A stretch of DNA of 64,000 nucleotides from positions 1-64,000 of the forward strand of contig NZ_NGNS01000017.1 in NCBI RefSeq assembly GCF_002165625.1. The letters run 5' to 3'. Source of the stretch: Neiella marina (lineage in GTDB: Bacteria; Pseudomonadota; Gammaproteobacteria; Enterobacterales; Neiellaceae). Both the position numbers and the translations under genes were made by a program. Shown here piece by piece: positions 44,978-55,427 of the stretch (the stretch's first letter is position 1; each line of letters begins with the position of its first letter). The notes beneath the pieces were generated by a model that saw only the letters and a list, made by a program, of their open reading frames with translations, was not told where the DNA came from and searched no databases.

Positions 44978-46327
44978 ATGATGAAAAACAGCTATCAATT
45001 TCCAGCTGACTTCGAATGGGGAGCAGCCACCGCCGCCTATCAAATCGAGGGCGCCTACAATGAAGATGGTCGCGGTATGTCGACTTGGGACACATTCAGC
45101 CGTTTGCCGGGTCGCACCCTAAATGGCGATACCGGCAACGTTGCATGTGATCATTATCATCGTACCGAACAAGACATCGCCCTGATGAAACAGTTAGGCC
45201 TCAAGCACTATCGCTTCTCGATTGCTTGGCCTCGTATCCTGCCAAATGGCGAAGGTGAAGTGAACCAGGCCGGTATCGACTTTTACAGTAAGTTGGTTGA
45301 CGACCTACTAGCTGCCGGCATTGAGCCGTTGATCACCCTATTCCATTGGGATCTGCCACAAGCGTTGCAAGACAAATATGGCGGCTGGAAGTCGCGAAAA
45401 GTCGCCGAATTGTTTGCCGAGTATGCTGATATTGTTACTAAAGCGCTGGGCGATCGGGTCAAACGCTGGAGCACCATTAATGAAATCATGTGCTTCACCA
45501 ACATGGCCCACAAAACGGAGCAGCACGCACCGGGTGGAAAAGAAACTGACCAAGTTGCCAACCAAACCGTTCACCATGCCATGATTGGCCATGGATTAGC
45601 TGTGCAGGCGATTCGCAACAATGTGCCAGATGCTATCGTCGGTATTGTCGAGTGTTTGTTTGCCCCGTGGCCGCTTCACAACACCGAGTCTCACTTGGAT
45701 GCCGCACGCAAAGCATTTAAAGATCGCAATGCTCAGATCCTATTCCCATTGCTGACTGGCGAATATGACGAAGTGGCTTACCAACGCGAGTTTGGTGATC
45801 TGCCTGAGTACAGCGCTGAAGATATGAAAATCATTAGTGAGCCGCTCGACTACATCGGTTACAACTTCTACAACCATCCACCTGTGCGACCAAGTGACAA
45901 GCCTTGGGGTTTTGATATCGTCGACATGCCAGAAGCCTACCCTCGCACCGACATGGGCTGGCCCATTACGCCAGATGCGATGTACTGGTTGTTGAAGTTC
46001 TCACAAGAGTTCTTTGGTGATCTGCCTATTTACATTACCGAAAATGGCATGGCTGCGGCCGACAAGGTCGAGCGCGATGGCACCGTACAAGACATGGATC
46101 GCATTGAGTTTCTGCGCACTCACCTACGTGCTTGCCAACGTGCGATTAGCGAGGGTGTGCCACTCAAGGGCTATTACGTTTGGTCATTGTTTGACAATTT
46201 CGAATGGGCTTTTGGTTACGACAAACGCTTTGGAATTATTCGTGTTGAGTACGATACTCAGCAGCGGATTATCAAAGAATCGGGTCACTACTACAGCGCC
46301 GTCATGGCAGAAAATGCAGTGCTGTAA
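44978..46327 (+). CDS. Beta-glucosidase, glycoside hydrolase family 1
   Basis: The 449-residue GH1 enzyme lacks a signal peptide, so it is cytoplasmic and cleaves imported beta-glucosides such as cellobiose. The acid/base is Glu169 in TINEI and the nucleophile Glu355 in YITENGM. The family usually has NEP; the NEI form is common in 6-phospho-beta-glucosidases. However, the C-terminal WSLFDNFEWAFGY is the non-phosphorylated sugar-binding type, so free beta-glucosides are the better guess. The gene sits in the opposite direction between two halves of a photorepair/lipid region and has its own operator and terminator. Confidence 0.93.
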   Translation: MMKNSYQFPADFEWGAATAAYQIEGAYNEDGRGMSTWDTFSRLPGRTLNGDTGNVACDHYHRTEQDIALMKQLGLKHYRFSIAWPRILPNGEGEVNQAGIDFYSKLVDDLLAAGIEPLITLFHWDLPQALQDKYGGWKSRKVAELFAEYADIVTKALGDRVKRWSTINEIMCFTNMAHKTEQHAPGGKETDQVANQTVHHAMIGHGLAVQAIRNNVPDAIVGIVECLFAPWPLHNTESHLDAARKAFKDRNAQILFPLLTGEYDEVAYQREFGDLPEYSAEDMKIISEPLDYIGYNFYNHPPVRPSDKPWGFDIVDMPEAYPRTDMGWPITPDAMYWLLKFSQEFFGDLPIYITENGMAAADKVERDGTVQDMDRIEFLRTHLRACQRAISEGVPLKGYYVWSLFDNFEWAFGYDKRFGIIRVEYDTQQRIIKESGHYYSAVMAENAVL

Positions 46328-46345
46328 TTGAACTTCGAAAATAGT

Positions 46346-46373
46346 AGCGGGCTTATTAGCCCGCTTCTTTTTT
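46346..46373. terminator. Terminator between the convergent GH1 and phrB genes
   Basis: The AGCGGGCT/AGCCCGCT stem with a TATT loop is followed on the plus strand by TCTTTTTT. It ends GH1 transcription, and its T run lies over the last codons of phrB on the other strand. Confidence 0.88.
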
Positions 46374-47798
46374 AAGGCTTTGCTGATAAAGCTCCAAACA
46401 CATTTGTCGGCGCTCTTTGTGATCAACCACCGCCGGTAGATAATTTCCACCTGCGCCAGCCTGATGGAGCAATTTCGCCTCTAGCCCTCGCAATTGCTCA
46501 ACATACTGTTGAATGAATAAGCCTTTGTCATCAAAACGTTTTGATTGGGTTTCCGGATTAAAAATTCGAAAATAAGGCGCGGCATCAGTACCTGTCGAAG
46601 CGGCCCACTGCCAACCGCCATTATTAGCAGCAAAATCACCATCAACCAGCTTGCTCATAAAGTAGCGTTCGCCCCAACGCCAATCGATCAACAAATCTTT
46701 GCAAAGAAACGATGCCACGATCATTCGCAGTCGATTATGCATCCAGCCTGTCTGGTTCAGCTGCCGCATTGCGGCATCGACTAAAGGAAAGCCAGTCTCG
46801 CCTCGGCACCAACTGTCGAACAGCTGACCATCATTGGTCCAGGGAATGGCCTCATAATCAGGTTTAAAGGCTTTGTCCTTGCAAACGTGTGGCCAGGCAA
46901 CCATCACATGTTGATAGAACTCGCGCCATATCAGTTCAGTTAACCAAGTTTTAGCACCTTCAGCTAATTCCCACGGCGAGCCGTGATCGTGACTGAGTCG
47001 CGCTAAACATTGCCGAGCAGACAAGCTACCAATAGCTAAATATGGCGATAGCACTGAGGTGCCGTCAATGGCGGGAAAATCTCGGTCGGCACGATAACGC
47101 GCTGCTCGCTCAGCACTAAACTGGCGCAATTGCGCGATAACTTCCTGACCGTCGGCGGCGTAAGCACTACTGTCAGCGCCGGCATAGGGCCAACTGTCCG
47201 CCTCGAGAGAACAAAGCGGCAATGTGGAATCATCGATATCAGTGATCAACTTCGGCATTTGTTGCGGTCGGCCTAAACACTGCCAACCAACCGAGTGCAG
47301 CTCTTTCAACCAAGCTTTACTAAACGGCGTGAATACCTTGTAAGGCTGGGCGCTGCCATTAAGTACTGAATTTGGTTTAATAATGCAGCGGTCATCGAAC
47401 CAATGAAGGTCCAAATTGCCCTCGATGTCGTGTTGTAGCGCATTGTCTCTGGCGACTTCATCAACTTCGTATTCTCGGCTAGCAAAAAGCGCGTCTATTC
47501 GCCATTGACCTATACACTGTTGCACCAAGGCCCGCTGTTCAGCAAAGCTCCCTGCTTGCAACACCACCAGCGGGACGTTGAGCTGCGCCAACTCGCTGCG
47601 CAGATGAACTAACGTGCGCCGAATTAAATCAGCTTGAATGGGACTTTTGTGATACTGCTGCCACTGCTCCGCTGGAACCACATACAGGGCAACAACAGCT
47701 TCGCTGGCATCGCACGCATGATAAAGTGCTGGGTTATCGAGGATGCGCAAATCGCGACGCAGCCAAACGCAGCTGCGCTGATAATGTCTGTCAGTCAC
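46356..47798 (-). CDS. phrB: Deoxyribodipyrimidine photolyase, CPD class I
   Basis: The enzyme repairs UV-induced cyclobutane pyrimidine dimers using blue light. The 480-residue protein has the N-terminal antenna-binding domain (WLRRDLRILDNPAL), a linker, and the C-terminal FAD domain. The latter carries TSVLSPYLAIGSLSARQC, WLTELIWREFYQH and MHNRLRMIVASFLCKDLLIDWRWGE, then NNGGWQWAASTGTDAAPYFRIFNP. The start is GTG with GAGG upstream. It lies 12 bases after the ybgA-like gene on the same strand. Confidence 0.95.
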   Translation of the reverse strand: MTDRHYQRSCVWLRRDLRILDNPALYHACDASEAVVALYVVPAEQWQQYHKSPIQADLIRRTLVHLRSELAQLNVPLVVLQAGSFAEQRALVQQCIGQWRIDALFASREYEVDEVARDNALQHDIEGNLDLHWFDDRCIIKPNSVLNGSAQPYKVFTPFSKAWLKELHSVGWQCLGRPQQMPKLITDIDDSTLPLCSLEADSWPYAGADSSAYAADGQEVIAQLRQFSAERAARYRADRDFPAIDGTSVLSPYLAIGSLSARQCLARLSHDHGSPWELAEGAKTWLTELIWREFYQHVMVAWPHVCKDKAFKPDYEAIPWTNDGQLFDSWCRGETGFPLVDAAMRQLNQTGWMHNRLRMIVASFLCKDLLIDWRWGERYFMSKLVDGDFAANNGGWQWAASTGTDAAPYFRIFNPETQSKRFDDKGLFIQQYVEQLRGLEAKLLHQAGAGGNYLPAVVDHKERRQMCLELYQQSLKKEAG

Positions 47799-47810
47799 GC
47801 CTCACCTCAG

Positions 47811-48785
47811 CTACAGCTGCTGTCGCAATGCCAGCTTGTCGGGGTGGGGTCTGATGTAGACCTGATTGCTAAGGTATTCGTTGGGAAACTTGACCAATAG
47901 ATGTTGAATCAAGGTCATTGGCGCCATCAACGGCAACAGTCCCTGCCTGTATTTATCAATCACATCTGCTAATGCTTGTCGCTCTTCAGTACCGATAAAC
48001 TTCTTAAAATAGCCCTGCAAGTGCATCAAGGTATTCGTATGGCCTTTGCGATTTGCTCGTTGCTTTAACGCCCACATCAATCCATAAATGTACTCATCAG
48101 CAACGTCTTGCAAATCATTGCTGCTGAGATCAGAAATCAACTGGCCAAGGGTGCGATAGGAGGTTTGATGGCTAGCCATCACCATGAACTTATAGCGGGA
48201 ATGGAATTTCACCAGCTTATCAGCCGTCAGACCAGAGTGAATCATCCGCTGCCAATCTTGCAGAGCATAGACTCTGGTGACGAAGTTTTCCCGCAACACA
48301 GGGTCACATAGCCTGCCGTTTTCTTCGACCGGCAGCAGTGGGTAACGCTCCATCAATGCTTTGGTAAAGACACCAACCGAGTCGTGCCTTAGGGTATGAC
48401 CATCAGGATGATAGACCTTAATGCGTTCCATACCGCAGCTCGGCGACTTAGCGCAAACGATAAAACCACTTAAACCGTCCAGTGTTTGGCTTTGTTGCTG
48501 GCTGAACGACGACATAGCGTCGGTTACGTTAAGAGTCGAATCGGTAGAGCCGACGATTTCAATGGCGCCGTCGACTTCAACTTGGCGGATGGTGGGGCGC
48601 GGCACGCCCATACCAATTGCCACTTCTGGGCATACAGGTACGTAGGAAACGAATTCTCGCAGGTCGCGGTCGGCAAAGCCCAAACGCTTGTGACCACCGT
48701 CGAATCGAACGCCTTGTCCAACGACACAGGCGCTGACCCCGATTTGAATGGAATCGGGTTTGAATTGGGTTTGAACTAGTTTCAT
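47811..48785 (-). CDS. ybgA: YbgA-like DUF523/DUF1722 protein
   Basis: A two-domain protein of 324 residues. The DUF523 part (about 12-165) has the cysteine-rich IGVSACVVGQGVRFDGGHK and VCAKSPSCGMERIKVY. The DUF1722 part (about 190-310) has FHSRYKFMVMASHQTSYRTLGQL and MHLQGYFKKFI. In E. coli ybgA precedes phr, and here too it precedes phrB by 12 bases. The exact function is unknown; the pairing with photolyase is strong and old. Confidence 0.92.
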   Translation of the reverse strand: MKLVQTQFKPDSIQIGVSACVVGQGVRFDGGHKRLGFADRDLREFVSYVPVCPEVAIGMGVPRPTIRQVEVDGAIEIVGSTDSTLNVTDAMSSFSQQQSQTLDGLSGFIVCAKSPSCGMERIKVYHPDGHTLRHDSVGVFTKALMERYPLLPVEENGRLCDPVLRENFVTRVYALQDWQRMIHSGLTADKLVKFHSRYKFMVMASHQTSYRTLGQLISDLSSNDLQDVADEYIYGLMWALKQRANRKGHTNTLMHLQGYFKKFIGTEERQALADVIDKYRQGLLPLMAPMTLIQHLLVKFPNEYLSNQVYIRPHPDKLALRQQL

Positions 48786-48887
48786 CCTTGGCTCGCAGAC
48801 TGTGATTACTACCTTACAGTCTACGGCAAGTTGCTCAAGTTAGTTCAGCGTTTGAGCTCAAAATCAACGTCTAGTGTTGCAGTCGGC

Positions 48888-49091
48888 TCAGAACTGAATT
48901 GAGCCGGACGCTTTCTCTTGGCACTGCAACCACACAGGTTTATCACCATTTTTCACCCAAGCACGGTGAAACAGGCTGCCCATTTGCGCGGTTTTATTGC
49001 TAATCAAAGCAAATGGCATCACGATAACCGCCAAGCAAAGCAAAATGACTCGGCGCATAAAAACAACGACTGGTGAGTAAAACTTGAACAT
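48888..49091 (-). CDS. ybfA: YbfA-like small membrane protein (DUF2517)
   Basis: The 67-residue protein starts at the ATG at 49091, with AGGAGG eight bases upstream. It has one transmembrane segment (RRVILLCLAVIVMPFAL). The C-terminal stretch FHRAWVKNGDKPVWLQCQEKASG closely follows E. coli YbfA (HRVWSKTSDKPVW, EKATG). YbfA has no known function. In E. coli ybfA is several genes away from phr-ybgA; here the three are neighbours on one strand. Confidence 0.82.
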   Translation of the reverse strand: MFKFYSPVVVFMRRVILLCLAVIVMPFALISNKTAQMGSLFHRAWVKNGDKPVWLQCQEKASGSIQF

Positions 49092-49228
49092 GGCATCGCC
49101 TCCTGTTTGAAACAACAACAGGTTAGACCAGATAAAATGTGATTTCAATCACAAATGTCATTTTATTACCGATTTATTGACCGAGAACATTTTTTTAACA
49201 CGACGGACATCACGCAAACTGCGACAAA

Positions 49229-50104
49229 ATGAAAAAAAATTACGAAATTATCGATGATCTTCGAGTATTGCTCTTCGGCACAGCCCCTATTGATCAAACA
49301 CTCCCCTTTGGCCACGACCGAGCATGGTTAGATTGTTTTCGTCAACGCTTACTGCATCATCAACCCGACATTGCAAGCATCGCAGAGCAAGTTCAGCGGC
49401 CTCATTCAGTAAGACTAGGACTGTATGTCGAGCAGTTATGGTTGGCATTGATTAGCGCCCATCCTGACTATCAATTGCTCAGTCACAATCTACAGGTGAT
49501 TGACAACAAGCAAACTGTCGGCGCTTTTGACTTTCTAGTACGCCACCTTAATGTCGGCGGCAATAGCAACAAAACTCGAATTGAACACTGGGAGCTAGCT
49601 TGCAAATACTATTTGGCGGTAACACCTGAGGTTGAGGAGCTTGCCCCAGACATCTGGCTTGGCCCCAACCTAAATGATGATTGGTTGAGTAAACGACACA
49701 AGCTAACTGCAAAACAAATTAAGCTTGGTGAATTGCCTGCAGCGCAGGTTGCATTGTCTCGGCTTGGCATCGCACAGATCGACCACCGGATGATCTTGGC
49801 CAGTGGCAGAGTATTTTTGCCTGCAAGCAGCAATAGCTTGCCGCAAGATGGTCATTGGTACACTCAACAACAATGGCGAAAATTCGACAATCTGCCAGCC
49901 ACTTATCTGCAAGATAAATTGGATTGGTTGCAACCCAAACTAGCAGGCCAAGTGTTAGATTGTCATTCACTGCAATTGGCCAAGCCTGTTTTTGTTACTA
50001 CCAAAATCAATTCTGACAACAAGGCTTGTTGCTTTATCGTTCCAGATGACTGGCCTTTACGGGCACAAAAAAAAGCGGCTGCAATACATGCAGCCGCTTT
50101 GTAA
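49229..50104 (+). CDS. DUF1853 protein
   Basis: The 291-residue protein matches DUF1853: LGLYVEQLWLALISAHPDYQLLSHNLQV, TVGAFDFLVRH, EHWELACKYYLAV and WLGPNLNDDWLSKRHKLTAKQI. The arrangement, with acidic and basic residues around GAFDFL and WELACKYYL, resembles restriction-like nuclease folds, but this is only a guess. The last eleven codons lie within the terminator of the convergent ihfA gene. Confidence 0.85.
   Translation: MKKNYEIIDDLRVLLFGTAPIDQTLPFGHDRAWLDCFRQRLLHHQPDIASIAEQVQRPHSVRLGLYVEQLWLALISAHPDYQLLSHNLQVIDNKQTVGAFDFLVRHLNVGGNSNKTRIEHWELACKYYLAVTPEVEELAPDIWLGPNLNDDWLSKRHKLTAKQIKLGELPAAQVALSRLGIAQIDHRMILASGRVFLPASSNSLPQDGHWYTQQQWRKFDNLPATYLQDKLDWLQPKLAGQVLDCHSLQLAKPVFVTTKINSDNKACCFIVPDDWPLRAQKKAAAIHAAAL
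50072..50100 (-). terminator. Terminator of the pheST-ihfA operon, overlapping the DUF1853 coding end
   Basis: A twelve-base AAAGCGGCTGCA/TGCAGCCGCTTT stem has an ATACA loop. On the minus strand it is followed by a run of T residues. It lies inside the last codons of the convergent DUF1853 gene. Confidence 0.9.
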
Positions 50105-50119
50105 CTTTTTCGATGCCTA

Positions 50120-50422
50120 TCAGTCGATTGGCTTGGCGTTCTCAACCCGAGCTTTGAGCTTTTGCCCCGGACGGAAAGTAACCACACGACGCGAAGAAAT
50201 CGGAATATCTTCGCCTGTCTTTGGGTTACGTCCCGGACGTTCGTTTTTCACTCTCAAATCAAAGTTACCAAAGCCAGACAATTTGACTTGTTCACCATCT
50301 TCCAGACATTGGCGGATCTCTTCAAAGAATGTTTCCACCATTTCTTTAGCCAATTTCTTATTAATGCCATGCTTCATAAAAAGCATTTCAGCCATGTCTG
50401 CTTTAGTGAGCGCCATAATCAC
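50120..50422 (-). CDS. ihfA: Integration host factor subunit alpha
   Basis: IHF-alpha pairs with IHF-beta to bend DNA by about 160 degrees. The 100-residue protein starts with the usual [13 protein letters not shown] helix and has the saddle region [11 protein letters not shown]. The DNA-inserting arm is [14 protein letters not shown], with the intercalating proline in place. The start overlaps the pheT stop by four bases, the same pheT-ihfA order as E. coli. Confidence 0.97.
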   Translation of the reverse strand: MIMALTKADMAEMLFMKHGINKKLAKEMVETFFEEIRQCLEDGEQVKLSGFGNFDLRVKNERPGRNPKTGEDIPISSRRVVTFRPGQKLKARVENAKPID

Positions 50423-52800
50423 TCCCTTAGTGTCGCGTTGAACTCAGATGTTACCGCTGTGATGACATTATCAGTTAAGACGCTGATTTCCTTGTCTTCA
50501 AGTGTTCGTTCCAAATCTTGTACCGTAATTGAGATCGCGAGGCTCTTTTTGCCCTCAACAATCCCTTCACCTTGATACACATCGAACAAGTTTACGTTAA
50601 CGACTTGATTCCCGCCAACTTTTTTCACCAAGTCGATCACATCGCTGCTAGCAATGGCTTGATCGACGACAAAAGCGAAGTCTCTACGGTTCGCAGGGAA
50701 CTTGCTTACCGGCACAGCTTTTGGAATCAGTTTTTCACCCAGCGCTTCAATTAATAGCTCAAAAGCGAAAATTTTTCCTTTAATTCCGAGTGATTTAATT
50801 GCACTTGGATGCAATGCGCCGACATGTCCAACTATAGTATCGCCGCGATAAATTGCAGCCGATTGACCCGGATGCAAGGCTGGATGGGCTTCAGCGACGA
50901 AACGGAATGGATCTAAACCACCAAAATTCGCCAACAGAGCTTCAACATCGCCTTTAATATCATAAAAATCAACGGCTCCGGCACCTTCGCTCCAGTGCTC
51001 ATCAAAACGAGAACCAGCAATCACACCAGCCAACATCTTGTTTTGAGTCACTTGAGTTTCTGACTCTGGCAAGAAGCGCAAACCAAGCTCAAACAAACGA
51101 ACGCGGTTCTGCTGGCGGTTCTGGTTGTATTTCAGCGTTTGCAGCAAGCCAGGCAGTAAGCTCACGCGCATAGCTGACATATCCGCAGAAATCGGGTGCG
51201 GCAGAATCAAGTCGTTTGCTTCTGGGAACAAGATTTTCTGAACTTTAGGATCAACAAAGCTATACGTAATTGCTTCTTGGTAACCACGATTGACCAGCGT
51301 ATCTTTCAACTCGTCTTCGGTCATATCCGCTTCCGGGTGGCGATTCATCACCAGCGAAGCTGTCGGTGCAACATTAGGAATGTTGTTGTAACCAAAAACA
51401 CGTGCGACTTCTTCAATCAAGTCTTCTTCGATGGCTAAATCAAAGCGATATGAAGGCACAGTTGCCGTCCAACCACCGTCGATAGTCTCAACGGTCAAGC
51501 CCAAACGCGTCAGAATCTCTTCAACCTGAGCATTGTCAAAGCTAATGCCGATGCGGCTTTCGAGCTTTGCTTTGCGCAGCGCAATAGGCGCCACTTGTGG
51601 TAAATCGTCTTGGCTAACCGCTTCAACCACAGGCCCTGCTTCACCGCCCACGATATCAAGCAGCAACGCCGTTGCTCGTTCCATTGCTTTGTGCTGCAAT
51701 TCATAATCAACGCCACGCTCATAACGATGCGACGCATCAGTGTGCAAACCATAACTACGCGCTTTACCAGCGATAGCAAGCGGCGCAAAGAAGGCACTCT
51801 CAAGCAAAATGTCTGTTGATTCTGCGGTCACTCCACTATCGAGACCACCAAAGATGCCGGCCATGGCCAACGCTTTGTTGTGATCGGCAATCACCAAGGT
51901 GTCATCACGCAAAGTTGCTTCGTTGCCATCAAGCAAGGTCAGTTTTTCTTCCGGCTTGGCCATACGTACGACAATACCACCGTCGATTTTGTCCAAATCG
52001 AAGGCATGCATTGGGTGACCGAACTCAAGCAACACGTATTGGGTAACATCAACCACAGGATCAACGCTGCGCACTCCGCAGCGACGCAACTTTTCCACCA
52101 GCCATAATGGTGACTGTACCGTTGCATCGACACCTTTGATCACCCGCGCGAGATAGCGTGGGCAGGCGGCTGGGGCTTCGAGCTTCACCGCAACAGTGTC
52201 GGCTAACGATTCCTTGGCATTTTCCCAGCTTGGTTCGGTGACTTCACAATTGTTGAGGACACCAATTTCACGGGCTAAACCGGCAATACCGAGGCAATCA
52301 CTGCGGTTAGGCGTTAAATCCACTTCAATGGTTTTGTCATCGAGTTTGAGGTATTCGCGGATATCCATGCCGATTGGTGCATCAGCGGGCAGCTCCATGA
52401 TGCCATCAGACTCTTCTGCCATGCCCAGCTCTGCTTCGGCACACAGCATACCCATCGATGGTTGACCACGCAGTTTGGCTTTCTTGATCTTAAAATTGCC
52501 CGGCAATACCGCACCAACGGTCGCCACCATCACCTTCAAGCCCTGACGGCAGTTGGCAGCACCACAAACGATATCAAGTAGTTCATCGCCACCGACGTTA
52601 ACTTTAGTGACGCGCAACTTATCGGCATCAGGATGTTGGCCACATTCAACCACTTCACCAACAACTACGCCGGTAAACGCACCCGCAACACCTTCAACAC
52701 CGTCTACTTCAAGACCGGCCATGGTAATTTGTTCAGCCAGCTCATCAGAGCTAATTGCAGGGTTGACCCATTCACGGACCCAGGATTCACTGAATTTCAT
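50419..52800 (-). CDS. pheT: Phenylalanyl-tRNA synthetase beta subunit
   Basis: The beta subunit supplies tRNA binding and editing for PheRS. It has 793 residues (E. coli 795). Order of parts: EMAP-II-like tRNA-binding domain (about 40-150), B3/B4 editing domain, B5 domain, a synthetase-like core and the C-terminal ferredoxin-fold anticodon-binding domain ([15 protein letters not shown] to the end). It is between pheS (28 bases upstream) and ihfA (4-base overlap). Confidence 0.97.
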   Translation of the reverse strand: MKFSESWVREWVNPAISSDELAEQITMAGLEVDGVEGVAGAFTGVVVGEVVECGQHPDADKLRVTKVNVGGDELLDIVCGAANCRQGLKVMVATVGAVLPGNFKIKKAKLRGQPSMGMLCAEAELGMAEESDGIMELPADAPIGMDIREYLKLDDKTIEVDLTPNRSDCLGIAGLAREIGVLNNCEVTEPSWENAKESLADTVAVKLEAPAACPRYLARVIKGVDATVQSPLWLVEKLRRCGVRSVDPVVDVTQYVLLEFGHPMHAFDLDKIDGGIVVRMAKPEEKLTLLDGNEATLRDDTLVIADHNKALAMAGIFGGLDSGVTAESTDILLESAFFAPLAIAGKARSYGLHTDASHRYERGVDYELQHKAMERATALLLDIVGGEAGPVVEAVSQDDLPQVAPIALRKAKLESRIGISFDNAQVEEILTRLGLTVETIDGGWTATVPSYRFDLAIEEDLIEEVARVFGYNNIPNVAPTASLVMNRHPEADMTEDELKDTLVNRGYQEAITYSFVDPKVQKILFPEANDLILPHPISADMSAMRVSLLPGLLQTLKYNQNRQQNRVRLFELGLRFLPESETQVTQNKMLAGVIAGSRFDEHWSEGAGAVDFYDIKGDVEALLANFGGLDPFRFVAEAHPALHPGQSAAIYRGDTIVGHVGALHPSAIKSLGIKGKIFAFELLIEALGEKLIPKAVPVSKFPANRRDFAFVVDQAIASSDVIDLVKKVGGNQVVNVNLFDVYQGEGIVEGKKSLAISITVQDLERTLEDKEISVLTDNVITAVTSEFNATLRE

Positions 52801-52827
52801 TTTCTGTGTTCTCTCTTAACGACTGGC

Positions 52828-53823
<996 letters not shown>

Positions 53824-54046
53824 CTACGATTGTCGACTCTGTTACCAGAGCCAATGCGAATGGCAAAATTTTGTAGCCGGTAAGTCTACCTAAAAACGGC
53901 GCCAATTAAAGCCCGTCGCCCGATATTCACCAACAAAAACAAGGGTAATGTTGCCAGATACTGGTTAGATTGCGTTCAAATTGGTGATGGACTGAGCAAA
54001 CGGCAGCATTTCCGCCTATTTCGACAAAAACTTTCGATAAAAACTA

Positions 54047-54075
54047 TTGCAAGGAAAAATAACCGCCGCTATTAT
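54047..54075 (+). promoter_or_regulatory. Sigma-70 promoter for tRNA-Val
   Basis: TTGCAA and TATTAT are separated by exactly 17 bases, followed by a GC-rich discriminator (AGCGCCC). The start of the tRNA is 44 bases beyond the -10 box. Confidence 0.7.
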
Positions 54076-54118
54076 AGCGCCCACTTCGCGGACAGGTGCT
54101 TCACCTTCCCGATATTGT

Positions 54119-54195
54119 ACGACCGTAGCTCAGCTGGTTAGAGCACCACCTTGACATGGTGGGGGTCGGTGGTTCGAGTCCACTCGGTCGTACCA
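54119..54195 (+). tRNA. tRNA-Val(GAC)
   Basis: The cloverleaf is complete: acceptor ACGACCG/CGGTCGT, discriminator A, encoded CCA, D-arm GCTC/GAGC, anticodon stem CCACC/GGTGG with loop TTGACAT (anticodon GAC), and T-arm GGTGG-TTCGAGT-CCACT. Length 77. The first acceptor pair is A-U rather than the usual G-C. Confidence 0.96.
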
Positions 54196-54372
54196 ATTTT
54201 CTGCTTCTGCAGTACGTCGGCGTCTATCAACGCCAAACAAATTCCTTATTAGACTCAAGTTCTGAAAACCCACAATCTTCCTTCGCTCAGACTATACTGC
54301 TTCTGACAACTCACTATTGCTAAAAATTAGCGGCTGAACCCCGCGCAAAGGTAAATCACAAGGACTGTGACT

Positions 54373-54639
54373 ATGGAAATCACCCTCTCATCGGCACTGA
54401 ATTATGCCGTCTTACTCATTGCATCGATTACTGTCTATGTTGCCCTCACTCGCTTGTGGCCTGGCCAAAAACCTCGACCTGCGGATCGTCGTAAAGCGAT
54501 TGGTTATGGCTTTGTTGGGGCGGGTTTGATGCTGATGGGATTGGGAGAGTTTTTTCAACCCGACAGTTCAATATGGTTTTATGTTGCTTTGCCAATTATT
54601 TGCGTTGGAGCCAGTTTCACTCGTAAAGTCAACGGCTAA
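54373..54639 (+). CDS. Small two-helix membrane protein, unknown
   Basis: An 88-residue protein starting at the ATG 54373, with AAGGA nine bases upstream (an in-frame GTG at 54367 is too close to it). It has a hydrophobic N-terminal helix (YAVLLIASITVYVAL), a basic loop (KPRPADRRKA) and a second long hydrophobic region (GFVGAGLMLMGLGEFF and FYVALPIICVGASF). I do not recognise the family. No neighbour suggests a role. Confidence 0.6.
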   Translation: MEITLSSALNYAVLLIASITVYVALTRLWPGQKPRPADRRKAIGYGFVGAGLMLMGLGEFFQPDSSIWFYVALPIICVGASFTRKVNG

Positions 54640-54865
54640 CCGGCAATTGCAGTGTTCAGAGTAGCAATCCGAGCGAGGTTCTCCAGATTCACTTTCAACG
54701 GCATTGCTTTATCCAAGCAACACCTGTTGTTTGATTTCCTTCGCGCATTCCGGCCATTAAATGTTTTTGGTTGCTGTCTTTCATTTGCGCAATTGAATGT
54801 TGGCCGCTAACTTCATGGATTGTGTTTGCTTTGTTAACAATCTAATTATCAGGAAGATAGCGAGT

Positions 54866-55426
54866 ATGAAGTGTTTCAACGACGCGCAGCTGGATATGCG
54901 AAATGCCTATCACCACGGTGCACCCGGTGTGCTTTGTTCTGGTTTAGTATGGTTAATTGCCGGACTGGTTGCTGTGTTCAGTAGCGCTGTTGCTGGAATT
55001 TTAACGCTGGTAATTGCTGGCATGCTGATATTCCCAGCATCAGTATTAGTTTGCAAACTTTTGGGAAGAACCGGTAAGCATTTCATCACCAACCCGCTTG
55101 CGCCGTTAGCGATTGAGGGGACTTTCTGGATGTTGCTGTCGATACCAATTGCCTTAGTTTTAGCGATAGACCAACCCCAGTACTTTTTTCCAGCCATGAT
55201 GCTGGTTATCGCAGGCCGCTACCTCACCTTCCGAACCTTGTACGGCCTAAAAACTTTTTACCTATTCTCTGCCGTGTTGGTCGCTGCAGCATTTGCTATT
55301 GTTGCAGCTCAAAGCCCGCCATATGTTGCTGGCATCGTTGGAGGATTAATTGAGATCGGTTTTGCTATCGGCCTGTTTGTTATCGCTAAAAGCGACACAA
55401 CAAATCTAGCAATTGAAAGAGCTTAA
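54866..55426 (+). CDS. Multi-pass membrane protein, possibly DUF7010-like
   Basis: From the ATG at 54866 (AGGAA upstream) the protein has 186 residues and about six transmembrane segments. A recognisable start (YHHGAPGVLCSGLVWLIAGLVA) leads into IFPASVLVCKLLGR and the later RYLTFRTLYGLKTFYLF. This recalls the group of YkvA-unrelated proteins called DUF7010, but I am not sure. Longer starts at 54797 are in frame. It is convergent with the modF-like gene, one base away. Confidence 0.65.
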   Translation: MKCFNDAQLDMRNAYHHGAPGVLCSGLVWLIAGLVAVFSSAVAGILTLVIAGMLIFPASVLVCKLLGRTGKHFITNPLAPLAIEGTFWMLLSIPIALVLAIDQPQYFFPAMMLVIAGRYLTFRTLYGLKTFYLFSAVLVAAAFAIVAAQSPPYVAGIVGGLIEIGFAIGLFVIAKSDTTNLAIERA

Positions 55427-55427
55427 C

